Positions 8,728 to 17,699 are shown, numbered from the stretch's first letter. The stretch: DNA of 64,000 bases from Bradyrhizobium sp. BRP22 (GCF_020194175.1 NZ_JADYVX010000024.1:62001-126000), one strand, 5' to 3'. Translations and numbers: made by a program. Notes: generated from the sequence alone by a model not told the origin.

Positions 8728-9432
8728 TCACAGTCCCAGATACGCCTTGCGAACGTCGGGGTTGGACTGGATCTCGGCGGCCGGTCCCTGCATCAGCACG
8801 CGGCCGGTCTGCAGGATGTAGGCGCGGTCGGCGATCTCGAGGCATTCGGCCATGCGCTGCTCGACGATCAGCACGGTCATGCCGGCGTCGCGGATGCGCT
8901 TGACCGCCTGGAAGATCTCGTCGACCAGCTTGGGCATGATGCCCTGCGACGGCTCGTCGAGCATCAACAGCCGCGGCCTCGTCATCAGCGCGCGGCCGAT
9001 CGCGAGCATCTGCTGCTCGCCGCCGGACAGCGTCTCGGCGCGCTGCTCCAGCCGCTCCGAGAGCCGCGGAAACAATTTGAACACGAGGTCCAGCGGCTCG
9101 TCGCGATTGGCCTCGCTGCGATAGAGATAGCTGCCGAGGCGGAGATTGTCGCGCACCGACAGGCGCGGAAACAGCCGACGGTTTTCCGGCACATAGGCGA
9201 TGCCGCCGGCGGTGATGACGTGCTGCGGCTTGCCGTCGATCCGCGCGCCGTCGAAGGTGACGGTGCCGGAGCGCGGGCGCTCGGCGCCGGCGATGGATTT
9301 CAGAAGCGTCGACTTGCCGGCCCCGTTGGCGCCGGCGACGCAGACGATCTCGCCCTTGGCGACTTCTATGCTCACGGCGGAGATCGCGACCAGCCCCTGA
9401 TAGGCGGTGGTGACTTCATGCACCGACAGCAT
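8728..9432 (-). CDS. livF: ABC transporter ATP-binding protein, LivF type
   Basis: A 234-residue ATPase. Walker A is GANGAGKST, the signature is LSGGEQQML, and Walker B is LLMLDEPSQG. In branched-chain amino acid (HAAT) importers LivF and LivG energise the LivHM permease pair at the inner membrane. The ATG at 9432 is preferred to a TTG four codons upstream. It overlaps the end of livG by 17 nt and is the last gene of a five-gene transport cluster. Substrate (amino acid, amide or aromatic acid) cannot be fixed from the ATPase. Confidence 0.92.
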   Translation of the reverse strand: MLSVHEVTTAYQGLVAISAVSIEVAKGEIVCVAGANGAGKSTLLKSIAGAERPRSGTVTFDGARIDGKPQHVITAGGIAYVPENRRLFPRLSVRDNLRLGSYLYRSEANRDEPLDLVFKLFPRLSERLEQRAETLSGGEQQMLAIGRALMTRPRLLMLDEPSQGIMPKLVDEIFQAVKRIRDAGMTVLIVEQRMAECLEIADRAYILQTGRVLMQGPAAEIQSNPDVRKAYLGL

Positions 9433-10147
9433 GACGATCCCCAAGATAGGCGGTGATGACCTTCGGATCGCGGACGACCTCGGACGGCTTGCCCTCGACC
9501 AGCACCTTGCCGAGGTCGAGCACGATGGCTCGGTCGACCAGCGGCATCACGATCTCCATGACATGCTCGACCATCAGCACCGTGACGCCGGTGGCGCGCA
9601 CCTTGCGCACCAGTTCGACGCCGGTCTGCGCCTCGATCGGCGTCAGCCCGGTGAGCACCTCGTCGAGCAGCAGCAATTTTGGCTCGGTCGCGAGCGCGCG
9701 GGCCACCTCGAGCCGGCGCTTCTCGGACGGAATGAGATCGCTCGCCAATACGTCGGCGCGCGCGGCGAGCCCGCAGAAGTCCAGCACTTCATAGGCCTTG
9801 CGGCGGGCCACGCGCATCACCGTGTTGCGGATCAGCGCGCCGACGATGACGTTGTCGATCACCGTCATGGTCTCGAAACTTTTCACGACCTGGAAGGTGC
9901 GGCCGATGCCGCGCTGGCAGCGTTCCGCTGCCGGCAGTCGCGTGACGTCCTCGCCATCGAACCAGATCGAGCCTTGGGTCGGCGGCAGCACGCCGGCAAT
10001 CAGGTTGAACAGGGTCGACTTGCCGGCGCCGTTCGGGCCGATCAGCCCGACGATCTCGCCGCGACCGACCGAGATCGAGACGTCGCTGTTGGCGACGAGG
10101 CCGCCGAACCGCTGCCAGACGCCGCGGGTTTCCAGGAGCGCCGTCAT
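9416..10147 (-). CDS. livG: ABC transporter ATP-binding protein, LivG type
   Basis: A 243-residue ATPase partner of LivF. Walker A is GPNGAGKST and the fold continues with the usual LivG-like insert (GRTFQVVKSFE). Two conserved sites are unusual: the signature region reads DLIPSEKRRLEVARAL instead of an LSxGxQ-type motif, and Walker B reads LLLLDEVLTGL, with Val after the catalytic Glu where Pro is usual. Such divergence occurs in some HAAT subgroups, so I do not call it inactive. The start at 10147 overlaps the livM stop (ATGA). Confidence 0.9.
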   Translation of the reverse strand: MTALLETRGVWQRFGGLVANSDVSISVGRGEIVGLIGPNGAGKSTLFNLIAGVLPPTQGSIWFDGEDVTRLPAAERCQRGIGRTFQVVKSFETMTVIDNVIVGALIRNTVMRVARRKAYEVLDFCGLAARADVLASDLIPSEKRRLEVARALATEPKLLLLDEVLTGLTPIEAQTGVELVRKVRATGVTVLMVEHVMEIVMPLVDRAIVLDLGKVLVEGKPSEVVRDPKVITAYLGDRHAVGA

Positions 10148-11136
10148 CGCACGGCCGCCTTGCGCCAAAGGAACTTGGGCCGTGCGAACAGGCTCACCAA
10201 TCCCCGCGGCAGCGCCAGCGAGATCAGCACGATCAACGTGCCGTAGACGATCAGGTCGACGCCGCGTCCCGAACCGCCGATGAAGGATCGCGTCAGTTCG
10301 GTCAGCGGGATCAGGATCACGGCGCCAAGCACCGGTCCCCACAGCGTACCGATGCCGCCGAGCACCGCGGGCAGCGCCATCAGCAGCGAGAATTGGAAGC
10401 CCATCACGCTTTCAGGATCGATGTAGGACACGAACTGCGCGTAGAAGCTGCCGCCGACGGCGACCAGGAACGCCGACACCGCAGCCGCTCCCATCTTGGA
10501 ATTGAACACGACGACGCCGAGGCTTTCGGCGGCGTCCGGATTGTCCTTCACCGCGCGCCACCAATAGCCCCATTTGGAATCCTCCAGCCACCAGGTGACG
10601 AACCAGGCGACGCAGGCGAGCGCCAACGCGAAATAGAAGTAGGGCAGCTTGCTGCGCGTGAACTGGAATTTCAGCCAGCTATCGCCGCGTACGGGGATAT
10701 CGATGCCGAGGGCGGCGCCCGCCCATTCCCAATTCTGGATCAGCAGCAGCCCGATCTCGGCGATGACGATGGTGGCGATGACGAAGTAGTGCCCGCGCAG
10801 ACGGAAGCAGGGATAGCCGAGCGCCATCGCGATCAGCGCCGAGAGCACGCCGCCCGCGAGCATGCCAAACCACGGCAGCACGCCGAACTTGGTGAACAGG
10901 ATCGCCGTCGTATAGGCGCCGAGCCCGAAATAAAGCGCGTGGCCGAGCGAGATCTGCCCGCAATAGCCGGACAGGATGTTCCAGCTCTGCGACAGCGCCG
11001 CATACATCAGCGTCAGCACCATGACGTTCTGGACGTAGACGTCCTTCACGAACAGCGGCACCAGCGCGGCGATCGCCGCAAGGCAAAAAGCGATGATGAG
11101 CTCGCGGCGGCGCCGCCTGGCGAAATCCTTGTCCAT
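10144..11136 (-). CDS. livM: ABC transporter permease, LivM type
   Basis: A 330-residue integral membrane permease with about nine or ten hydrophobic segments, starting MDKDFARRRRREL. It carries the LivM hallmarks SQSWNILSGYCGQISLGHALYFGLGAY and, near the C terminus, GGIGTLWGPVLGA. It pairs with LivH to form the translocation pore. ATG 11136 is given; a GTG immediately before it is an alternative. The start codon overlaps the livH stop and its own stop overlaps the livG start, so livHMG are translationally coupled. Confidence 0.92.
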   Translation of the reverse strand: MDKDFARRRRRELIIAFCLAAIAALVPLFVKDVYVQNVMVLTLMYAALSQSWNILSGYCGQISLGHALYFGLGAYTTAILFTKFGVLPWFGMLAGGVLSALIAMALGYPCFRLRGHYFVIATIVIAEIGLLLIQNWEWAGAALGIDIPVRGDSWLKFQFTRSKLPYFYFALALACVAWFVTWWLEDSKWGYWWRAVKDNPDAAESLGVVVFNSKMGAAAVSAFLVAVGGSFYAQFVSYIDPESVMGFQFSLLMALPAVLGGIGTLWGPVLGAVILIPLTELTRSFIGGSGRGVDLIVYGTLIVLISLALPRGLVSLFARPKFLWRKAAVR

Positions 11137-12014
11137 CACATCGACCCGAACAAGCCGCGGGGGCGAACGAAGACGACGAGCAGATAAACCGCGTAGATGC
11201 CGACCGACTTCAGCGACGGCGGCAGGATCAGCGCAGTGGTCGCCTCGACCAGGCCGACGATGATGCCGCCGGCGAAGGCGCCGAACACGCTGCCGAAGCC
11301 GCCGAGCGCCACGGTGACATAGGCGATCAGCGCGAAGGAGGCGCCGACGTCAGGATAGACATAGAAGAAGATCGCCATGATCGCGCCGGCGAGGCCAACC
11401 AGCGCCGCGCCGAGTCCCCAGCCGAGCGCGAACACCCGGTTCTTGTCGATGCCGACCAGCGCCACGGCGCCGGCATCCTCGCGCGTTGCTTCCAGCGCGC
11501 GGCCGAAATCGGTGCGGTGGATGAAGAAATAGAGCCCTGCAAAGGCCGCGATCGACACCAGCGCGCCGACGAGCTGCGGCTCCGGCAGATAGATGCCGCC
11601 AATCGAGATGGTTTTGCCGCCCAGCCAGGAATTGGTGACGCTGCGATAGTCCGGCGTGAAGAAGAACTGCGCCAGTCCGCGCATCACGATCGCAAGGCCG
11701 AAGGTCGAGAAGATCTGCACCATGCCGGCATTGGCCTTGGCACGCACGGCAAAGCGCACGATCAATAAGTAAACTATCGCCCCGAACACGAACAGCGCCG
11801 CAGCCACCAGCGGCGCCGATAGTAGCGGGTCGATCGCGAAGAACGCGAACAGGAAAAATGTCGCGTACATCGCGATCATCAGGAACTCGCCATGGGCGAA
11901 GTTCACGACGTCCATCAGGCCGAAGATCAGCGCCAGCCCGACGGCGATCAGCCCGTAGAGCAGCCCCATCAGGAGGCCACTCGCCAGGCTCTGGATAATG
12001 GTCTCGGCCGTCAC
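11136..12014 (-). CDS. livH: ABC transporter permease, LivH type
   Basis: A 292-residue permease with about eight hydrophobic segments and LivH hallmarks: GLLYGLIAVGLALIFGLMDVVNFAHGEF near the start (shown in part: NFAHGEF) and LGGFGSVFGAFAGG near the end. I chose the GTG at 12014 because GGAG lies 8 nt upstream. Upstream in-frame codons (FAPRNDE) belong to a family B repeat, not to the protein. It is separated from the substrate-binding protein gene by 172 bp containing that repeat. Confidence 0.88.
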   Translation of the reverse strand: MTAETIIQSLASGLLMGLLYGLIAVGLALIFGLMDVVNFAHGEFLMIAMYATFFLFAFFAIDPLLSAPLVAAALFVFGAIVYLLIVRFAVRAKANAGMVQIFSTFGLAIVMRGLAQFFFTPDYRSVTNSWLGGKTISIGGIYLPEPQLVGALVSIAAFAGLYFFIHRTDFGRALEATREDAGAVALVGIDKNRVFALGWGLGAALVGLAGAIMAIFFYVYPDVGASFALIAYVTVALGGFGSVFGAFAGGIIVGLVEATTALILPPSLKSVGIYAVYLLVVFVRPRGLFGSM

Positions 12015-12044
12015 CGCCGTTGCTCCGCACCAGCGCCGCCATTC

Positions 12045-12129
12045 GTCATTGCGAGGAGCGAAGCGACGAAGCAATCCACTGTTCGATCTCGTGGCGGCAT
12101 GGATTGCTTCGCTTCGCTTGCAATGACGG
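12045..12129. repeat. Family B palindromic repeat, copy 1
   Basis: About 85-bp inverted repeat with outer arms GTCATTGCGAG and CTTGCAATGAC and inner arms GAAGCAATCCA / TGGATTGCTTC. It lies between the substrate-binding protein gene and livH, within a probable operon, where it could stabilise or attenuate the transcript. Confidence 0.88.
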
Positions 12130-12186
12130 AGTGCGCAGTTATCATCGATTCAAGGCTCACGACGGTTGGTCCCCTGCCCGCGCCGC

Positions 12187-13431
12187 TCACTTCATCGGCC
12201 AGACGGCTTCGGCGACCGCCGCCTGTGGCGGGAAGATCGTGACGAACTTGCCGCCGATATATTGCAGCAGCACCGGATCGGCGTCGTTGTTCTGGCCCAT
12301 ATCGTCGAACTTCACGCGCTTCCAGGGCATGATGGTCGTCTCGCCCGGCATGTCGGTCGCGACCAGCGCCTCGCGGATCTTCTCGCCATCCGTGGACTTG
12401 GCGCGGTTGATGGCATCGGCCATCACGATCAGGCCCATGAACTGGCGCGACGAATAGTCGTTGAAATCCTTGCCCGACCTTTCCTTGAACATCGCGTTGA
12501 TCTTGCCGACCATCGGCCGCTTGGCGGCGAGATCGAGCGAGAAGCTGCCGCGCGAGATCACGCCTTCCAGCTTGTCGCCGACCGCATCATACAGCGCCTT
12601 TTCCGAGAAGCCGGCGTCCTGCGCCACGATCGCATTCGGCTTGTAGCCGAGCTCGGCCATGGTCTTCACCAACAGGATGCCGTCGGTGGTGTAGCTCGAG
12701 GGCATCAGGACGTCGGCATTGGCCGCCTTGAGCTGCTGCACTTCGGCCGAGAGCGACGGCGAGTTGGCGCGATACTTGATGTCAGCGGCAATCTTGTAGC
12801 CGCGCTCGCCCGCGAGCTTGGCCTGCGCGTTGCCGGAATCGGTGCCGAAGATCGTATCCTCGTGGAACAGCGACAGGGTGTCGATCTTGGTGCCCTTCTT
12901 CTTCATCGTATCGAAGAAGTCGAACATAGCGGTCGAGAACATCTCGTCATGGGGTGCCGCGCGGAAATAGAATTTCAGGCCGCGGCGATGCAGGCTCGGC
13001 GAGGAATTGTCGGCCGAGATGAAGGGGATCTGGTAGCGCTCGCAGATCTGGCTGACGGTGACGGCAACCGCGCTCTGGTAGGTGCCGACGATGGCGCAGA
13101 CCTTATCCTGCGTGATCAGGCGCTCGGCTTCGGCGCGGCCCTTCTGCGGATCGGCCTGGTGATCGGCGAAGACGAGACGGACCTTGGCGCCGCCGAGGCC
13201 GGACAGGCCCTCGCCCTTGGCGAGCGGCAATTCGAAATCATAGTTCTTGTTGATGATGTCGGCTGCGGTCTCGAATGCCTTTTGCGCGTCGACGCCGATC
13301 TGGGCGCTGGCGCCCGACAGCGGATAGATCACGCCGATCACCACTTCACTGGTTTGTGCCCGCGACGCGATCGGGGCGAGCGCGGCGGCAGCGGTGGCTC
13401 CAAGCAGCACATTACGGCGAGTGATCGTCAT
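12187..13431 (-). CDS. ABC transporter substrate-binding protein, branched-chain amino acid type
   Basis: A 414-residue periplasmic binding protein of the LivK/HAAT family (Peripla_BP_6). The N terminus MTITRRNVLLGATAAAALAP-IASRAQ is an export signal with an RR pair that may use Tat, and the mature part begins VVIGVIYPLSGASAQIG, the usual LivK opening. It would deliver ligand to LivHM. The C-terminal region contains MPWKRVKFDDMGQN, seen in relatives for non-branched-chain substrates, so the true ligand is open. GGGGAA lies 8 nt before the ATG. First gene of the transport cluster. Confidence 0.9.
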   Translation of the reverse strand: MTITRRNVLLGATAAAALAPIASRAQTSEVVIGVIYPLSGASAQIGVDAQKAFETAADIINKNYDFELPLAKGEGLSGLGGAKVRLVFADHQADPQKGRAEAERLITQDKVCAIVGTYQSAVAVTVSQICERYQIPFISADNSSPSLHRRGLKFYFRAAPHDEMFSTAMFDFFDTMKKKGTKIDTLSLFHEDTIFGTDSGNAQAKLAGERGYKIAADIKYRANSPSLSAEVQQLKAANADVLMPSSYTTDGILLVKTMAELGYKPNAIVAQDAGFSEKALYDAVGDKLEGVISRGSFSLDLAAKRPMVGKINAMFKERSGKDFNDYSSRQFMGLIVMADAINRAKSTDGEKIREALVATDMPGETTIMPWKRVKFDDMGQNNDADPVLLQYIGGKFVTIFPPQAAVAEAVWPMK

Positions 13432-13531
13432 TTGCGGAAATTCCCCTATTGAAGCGAAGCTCTCGAATGAAACGGATGACGCTTGCGGTAAAGCCTCAAG
13501 AAACGGCAGACGCTGCCCTTTCGAGCATGAT

Positions 13532-14350
13532 CTAGAGCACCGCCAATTGTTTGTTCCTGAGATCTGTGATCAACATCAGTCCCGGCGCATGCGTGATTGC
13601 GAATGGCAGCTTAGCATTCGCGATCACCGCCTGCGGGGTGACACCGCATGCCCAGAATAACGGGATCTCGTCGGCTGCGACCGGGACCGGATCGCCATAG
13701 TCGGGCTTGGCGATGTCGTTGATGCCGATCAGGTGCGGATGGCCGAGATGCACCGGCGCGCCGTGCACGGAAGGAAAACGCGAGGTGACCTGCACCGCGC
13801 GGATCGCATCCGCCGGCTTGAACGGACGCATCGACACCACCATCGGCCCCGCGAACGGGCCCGACGGGCTGCAGGCGATAGTGGTGCGGTACATCGGCAC
13901 CCGCACGTTGCGCTCGATGTGGCGGATCGGCAGGCCCTCGTCCATCAGCGCTTCTTCGAACGAGAACGAGCAGCCGAGCACAAAGGCGACGAGATCATCG
14001 CGCCAGTGCTGCATGATGTCGGTCGGCTCCTCCACCACCTCGCCGTCGCGCCAGACGCGATAGCGCGGCACGTCGGTGCGGATGTCGAGGTCGAGACCGA
14101 GCGCGGGGATGCGAGGGTCGCCGACATCTGACATGCCGATGATCGGGCACGGCTTCGGATTGAGCTGGCAGAAGCGGTGGAAGGCGGCGGCGAGCTTTTC
14201 CGGCAGGATGGCGAGGTTGCCCTGGACGAAGCCGTTCGCGACCCCGGCGGTGCTCGAAGCCATCCCGTTGCGACAGGCCAGCCGCGCCTTTTGGCTCGGA
14301 AGCATGGCGTTGCCATCACTGGTTTGCTGCACTGCCGCTAAAACAGTCAT
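13532..14350 (-). CDS. Putative hydro-lyase, DUF1445 family
   Basis: A 272-residue protein of the DUF1445 / D-glutamate cyclase-like family (PF07286), recognised from the run of motifs GNLAILPEKLAAAFHRFC, CPIIG, DVPRYRVWRDGEV, VAFVLGCSFSFEEAL and FWACGVTPQ. Members are annotated as putative hydro-lyases; a eukaryotic relative acts as D-glutamate cyclase. The full length matches the family. The ATG at 14350 (MTVLAAVQQT) is the proper start; the reading frame upstream is open for another 2.5 kb but is antisense to the LysR and M20 genes. It is divergent from the LysR regulator, which probably controls it. Confidence 0.87.
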   Translation of the reverse strand: MTVLAAVQQTSDGNAMLPSQKARLACRNGMASSTAGVANGFVQGNLAILPEKLAAAFHRFCQLNPKPCPIIGMSDVGDPRIPALGLDLDIRTDVPRYRVWRDGEVVEEPTDIMQHWRDDLVAFVLGCSFSFEEALMDEGLPIRHIERNVRVPMYRTTIACSPSGPFAGPMVVSMRPFKPADAIRAVQVTSRFPSVHGAPVHLGHPHLIGINDIAKPDYGDPVPVAADEIPLFWACGVTPQAVIANAKLPFAITHAPGLMLITDLRNKQLAVL

Positions 14351-14432
14351 TTGATCGGCCTGCCTAATATCTCGACAAGCGCAGCCAACACCAAGCGTGA
14401 TATAAAGTCTAATCTTCCTTTCTAATCGAATT

Positions 14433-14451
14433 CGATAAGTCTCATTTATCG
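14433..14451. promoter_or_regulatory. Candidate LysR operator
   Basis: CGATAA-N7-TTATCG is a perfect 6-bp inverted repeat in the 117-bp gap between the DUF1445 gene and lysR. Its geometry resembles LysR boxes (T-N11-A type). It is adjacent to the lysR start, fitting autoregulation and control of the divergent gene (inferred). Confidence 0.5.
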
Positions 14452-14467
14452 GATGGGAAAGCTTCCA

Positions 14468-15385
14468 ATGCTCGATTTCAGGTCGCTCGAAACGTTCCTC
14501 TGGGTGGTCAAGCTCGGAAGCTTTCGCGGGGCGGCGCAGCGGCTGAACACGACCCAGCCGGCGATCTCCCAACGCATCGCCCAGCTCGAACGCGAATTGG
14601 GCGTCAAGCTGCTCAATCGCGATCATCGGGTGGCTTCGCCGACTCCGAGCGGCCGGCAGATGATGGTCTATGCGGAGAAGCTGATCGGACTGCGCTCGGA
14701 AATGATGGCCGAGATCGGCGATCGCACCGCGATGCGCGGCGTGCTGCGGCTCGGCGTCGCCGAGACCATCGTGCACACCTGGCTGACGCGCCTCGTCAAG
14801 AGCGTCAACGAGGTCTACCCGAACCTGTCGCTGGAAATCGAGGTCGATATCACGCCGAATTTGAGCGCGCGGCTGCTCGCGCAGGAGATCGAGCTGGCCT
14901 TCGTGGTGGGGCCGCTGTCGGCGTCGGGCGTGCAGAGCCGCGTGCTCTGCGACTATCCGATCGGATTTCTGGCGAGCCCGGCGCTTGGTCTCGGCAATGG
15001 CCCGGTGACGCGGCATGAGCTTGCGCGCTTTCCGATGATCACCTTTCCGCGCAAGACCCAGCCCTATGAGGCCGTCCGCGCCGTGTTCGACCGGCCGGAT
15101 CTGCCGCCGATCCGGCTGCACGCCAGCGCATCGCTCGCAACCGTCATCCACATGGCGATCGAAGGGCTCGGCATCGCCGTGATCCCTTCCGCCATCGTCG
15201 AGAATGAACTGTCCGATGGACGGCTCCAACTGCTCGACACTGATGTGAAGCTGGCGCCGCTGACCTTCAGCGCAAGCTGGCTCACCTCGCCCGACATCGC
15301 CGCAGTCGAGCGCGTCGCCGACCTCGCGCATCAGATCGCGCAACAGGACCTGTCGGTTGACGAGCCACCGCAGGCGCGTCATTGA
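14468..15385 (+). CDS. LysR-family transcriptional regulator
   Basis: A 305-residue regulator. The N-terminal winged helix reads LDFRSLETFLWVVKLGSFRG, with the recognition-helix segment LNTTQPAISQRIAQLE, followed by a LysR-substrate domain (PNLSLEIEVDITPNL, FVVGPLSASGVQ). I prefer the ATG at 14468 because GGGAAAG lies about 7 nt upstream; an ATG at 14453 adds five residues. It likely controls the divergent DUF1445 gene and perhaps the two downstream genes on its own strand. A family C repeat follows its stop. Confidence 0.92.
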   Translation: MLDFRSLETFLWVVKLGSFRGAAQRLNTTQPAISQRIAQLERELGVKLLNRDHRVASPTPSGRQMMVYAEKLIGLRSEMMAEIGDRTAMRGVLRLGVAETIVHTWLTRLVKSVNEVYPNLSLEIEVDITPNLSARLLAQEIELAFVVGPLSASGVQSRVLCDYPIGFLASPALGLGNGPVTRHELARFPMITFPRKTQPYEAVRAVFDRPDLPPIRLHASASLATVIHMAIEGLGIAVIPSAIVENELSDGRLQLLDTDVKLAPLTFSASWLTSPDIAAVERVADLAHQIAQQDLSVDEPPQARH

Positions 15386-15406
15386 ACGAATGCTGGACAA
15401 CTCCTC

Positions 15407-15485
15407 GTCATTCCGGGGCGATGCGTTAGCATCGAACCCGGAATCTCGAGATTCCGGGTTCGCCCTTCGGGCGCCCCGGAATGAC
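15407..15485. repeat. Family C palindromic repeat, copy 1
   Basis: Inverted repeat of about 79 bp with outer arms GTCATTCCGGGGCG and CGCCCCGGAATGAC and an inner palindrome CCCGGAATCTCGAGATTCCGG (shown split: CCCGGAATC / GATTCCGGG). Lies between lysR and the M20 hydrolase gene. Confidence 0.9.
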
Positions 15486-15505
15486 CGCCAAAAGGTAATA
15501 GACGC

Positions 15506-16756
15506 ATGAGCCGAGCCGCATCCAACCTGCAGATCGATTCCGCCCGCCTCTGGGGCACGATTCACGAAACCGCGAAATTCGGCGCGACGCCGAAAGGCGG
15601 CGTGCGGCGGCTGACCTTGAGCGCTGAGGACAAGCAGGTCCGCGACTGGTTCCGCAAGGCGTGCGAAGACGCAGGGCTGGAGGTGCATGTCGACGCGCTC
15701 GGCTCGATGTTCGGGCTGCGCAAGGGCCGCGACATGTCGAAGCCGCCGATCGGGCTTGGCTCGCATCTCGACACCCAGCCGGCCGGTGGCAAATATGATG
15801 GCGTGCTTGGCACGCTCGCCGCGCTCGAAGTCGTGCGTACGCTCAACGATGCCGGCATCGAGACCGAGACGCCGATCTGCATCTGCAACTGGACCAACGA
15901 GGAGGGCTCGCGCTTCGCGCCGGCGATGATGGCCTCCGCCGCCTATGTCGGCGATTTCACCACCGACGACATCCTGTCGCGCAGGGATGCCGAGGGCGTC
16001 ACGGTTGGCGAGGCGCTCGACAGCATCGGCTATCGCGGCGCGACGCGGGTCGGTACGCAAAAATTCTCCGGCTTCGTCGAGCTGCATATCGAACAGGGCC
16101 CGATCCTGGAAGCCGAGAACAAGACCATCGGCGTGGTCGATTCCGGCCAGGGCGTCTTGTGGTACGACGGCAGGATCACGGGCTTCGAAAGCCATGCCGG
16201 CTCGACGCCGATGCCGCTGCGGCGCGACGCGCTGGCGACCTTGTCGGAGATCGTGCTGGCGATGGAGAGCATCGCCAGAAAACACGGTCCGAACGCGGTC
16301 GGCACCATCGGCGAGGCCGTGATCGCAAAGCCCTCGCGCAACGTCATTCCCGGCGAGATCGCCTTCACCGTCGATTGCCGCAGCGCCGATGGCGCCATCA
16401 TGGACGCGCTGGACAAGGATCTCCGCGCCGCGATTGCCGAGATCGCCGCCCGCCGCAAAGTCGAAGTCACGCTCGACCTGGTCTGGCGCAAGCCGCCGAC
16501 GCATTTCGATCCGAAGCTGGTCGACGCCGTCGAGAACGCCGCCAAGCAGCTCGGCTATTCGCACCGGCGCATCACCTCGGGCGCCGGCCACGACGCCTGC
16601 AACCTCAATACCGTGATGCCGGCGGCAATGGTGTTCGTGCCCTGCAAGGACGGCATCAGTCACAACGAGCTCGAGGACGCCACCCAAACCGATTGCGCCG
16701 CCGGCGCCAACGTGCTGATGCATACTGTGCTGGCGCTCGCCGGCGTCGCATCCTGA
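15506..16756 (+). CDS. Zn-dependent hydrolase, N-carbamoyl-L-amino acid hydrolase type (M20)
   Basis: A 416-residue amidohydrolase of the hydantoinase/carbamoylase branch of peptidase family M20. Metal-binding and catalytic signatures are GSHLDTQPAGGKYDG, NWTNEEGSRFAP, ELHIEQGPILE and SGAGHDACNL, in the usual order, with a dimerisation domain inserted around DSGQGVLWYDG to TVDCRS. Relatives hydrolyse N-carbamoyl amino acids, beta-ureidopropionate, allantoate or ureidoglycolate; the exact substrate cannot be read here. It is followed after 31 bp by a D-2-hydroxyacid dehydrogenase on the same strand. Confidence 0.9.
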   Translation: MSRAASNLQIDSARLWGTIHETAKFGATPKGGVRRLTLSAEDKQVRDWFRKACEDAGLEVHVDALGSMFGLRKGRDMSKPPIGLGSHLDTQPAGGKYDGVLGTLAALEVVRTLNDAGIETETPICICNWTNEEGSRFAPAMMASAAYVGDFTTDDILSRRDAEGVTVGEALDSIGYRGATRVGTQKFSGFVELHIEQGPILEAENKTIGVVDSGQGVLWYDGRITGFESHAGSTPMPLRRDALATLSEIVLAMESIARKHGPNAVGTIGEAVIAKPSRNVIPGEIAFTVDCRSADGAIMDALDKDLRAAIAEIAARRKVEVTLDLVWRKPPTHFDPKLVDAVENAAKQLGYSHRRITSGAGHDACNLNTVMPAAMVFVPCKDGISHNELEDATQTDCAAGANVLMHTVLALAGVAS

Positions 16757-16787
16757 TCCGGTCCACCAAGCAAGATGGAGATGTGCT

Positions 16788-17699
16788 GTGCGCGGGGTTT
16801 TTGTCGACGCCAATGAATCGCTTGCGGTGATCTTCGAGCGGCTGGAAAAACCGGGCGATCCCAAGGTGCGCATCCACCGCGATCCCGACATCACGCCGGA
16901 TCAATATCCCGCAGTGCTGGGCGGTGCCGAAATCGCCATCGTCGACCACACCGCGCTGCCGACCGACATCGCGAAACGATGCACCGGGCTGAAGCACGTC
17001 GTGTTCCTCGGCACCGGCGCACGCGGCTACATGAATCCGGAGGAACTCGCCGAGCTCGGCATCTCCGTGCACCTGATCAAGGGCTATGGCGACACCGCCG
17101 TGGCCGAATCCGCTGTTGCGCTGATGTGGGCGTCGGCACGCGTGCTGGCGCAGATGGACCGCGAGACGCGCGCCGGCAACTGGCTGCGCGAGGACGGCAT
17201 GCAGCTCACCGGCAAGACGCTCGGCCTGATCGGCTTCGGCGGCATCGCCGCCGAAGTCGCGCGCATCGCCCTAGGATCAGGAATGAAAGTGATCGCCTGG
17301 AACCGGTCGCCGAAGAGCTATCCGGGTGTCGAGTTCGTCGATCTCGACACGCTGCTGGCACAGAGCCACGTCGTCTCGCTGCATCTTCTGCTCAATGACG
17401 CGACGCGCGGCTTCATCACGCGCGAGCGCATCGCTGCGATGAAGCCGGGCGTCATCTTCATCAACACCGCGCGCGCCGCGATCATCGACGAAGCCGCGAT
17501 GATCGATGCGCTGAAGTCCGGCCACATCCGCCACGCCGGCCTCGACGTCTTCAACATCGAGCCGCTGCCGGTGGATCATCCGCTGACGAAACTGCCAAAC
17601 GTCACGCTGTCAGCGCATTCCGCCTTCCGCACGCCGGAGGCCAGCGAGAACTTGCTCCACGCCGCGTGGGAACATTGCCGCAGGATTGCGGCGTCCTGA
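16788..17699 (+). CDS. NAD-dependent D-2-hydroxyacid dehydrogenase
   Basis: A 303-residue dehydrogenase. The NAD-binding motif is GLIGFGGIAAEVARIA; the conserved segments MKPGVIFINTARAAIIDE and LSAHSAFRTPEA supply the catalytic Arg/Glu/His set of the family. It starts at a GTG (16788) with GGAG 7 nt upstream. Likely oxidises or reduces a 2-hydroxy/2-oxo acid in the cytoplasm. It probably forms one unit with the M20 hydrolase. Resembles phosphoglycerate-dehydrogenase-like proteins without the ACT domain. Confidence 0.9.
   Translation: MRGVFVDANESLAVIFERLEKPGDPKVRIHRDPDITPDQYPAVLGGAEIAIVDHTALPTDIAKRCTGLKHVVFLGTGARGYMNPEELAELGISVHLIKGYGDTAVAESAVALMWASARVLAQMDRETRAGNWLREDGMQLTGKTLGLIGFGGIAAEVARIALGSGMKVIAWNRSPKSYPGVEFVDLDTLLAQSHVVSLHLLLNDATRGFITRERIAAMKPGVIFINTARAAIIDEAAMIDALKSGHIRHAGLDVFNIEPLPVDHPLTKLPNVTLSAHSAFRTPEASENLLHAAWEHCRRIAAS

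Noticed and set aside
13532..16894. A minus-strand open frame of 1120 codons
   Set aside because: Only 13532-14350 is a real gene (DUF1445). The rest is antisense to the LysR and M20 genes and its translation is low-complexity Arg/Asp/His-rich, as expected for the mirror of high-GC codons.
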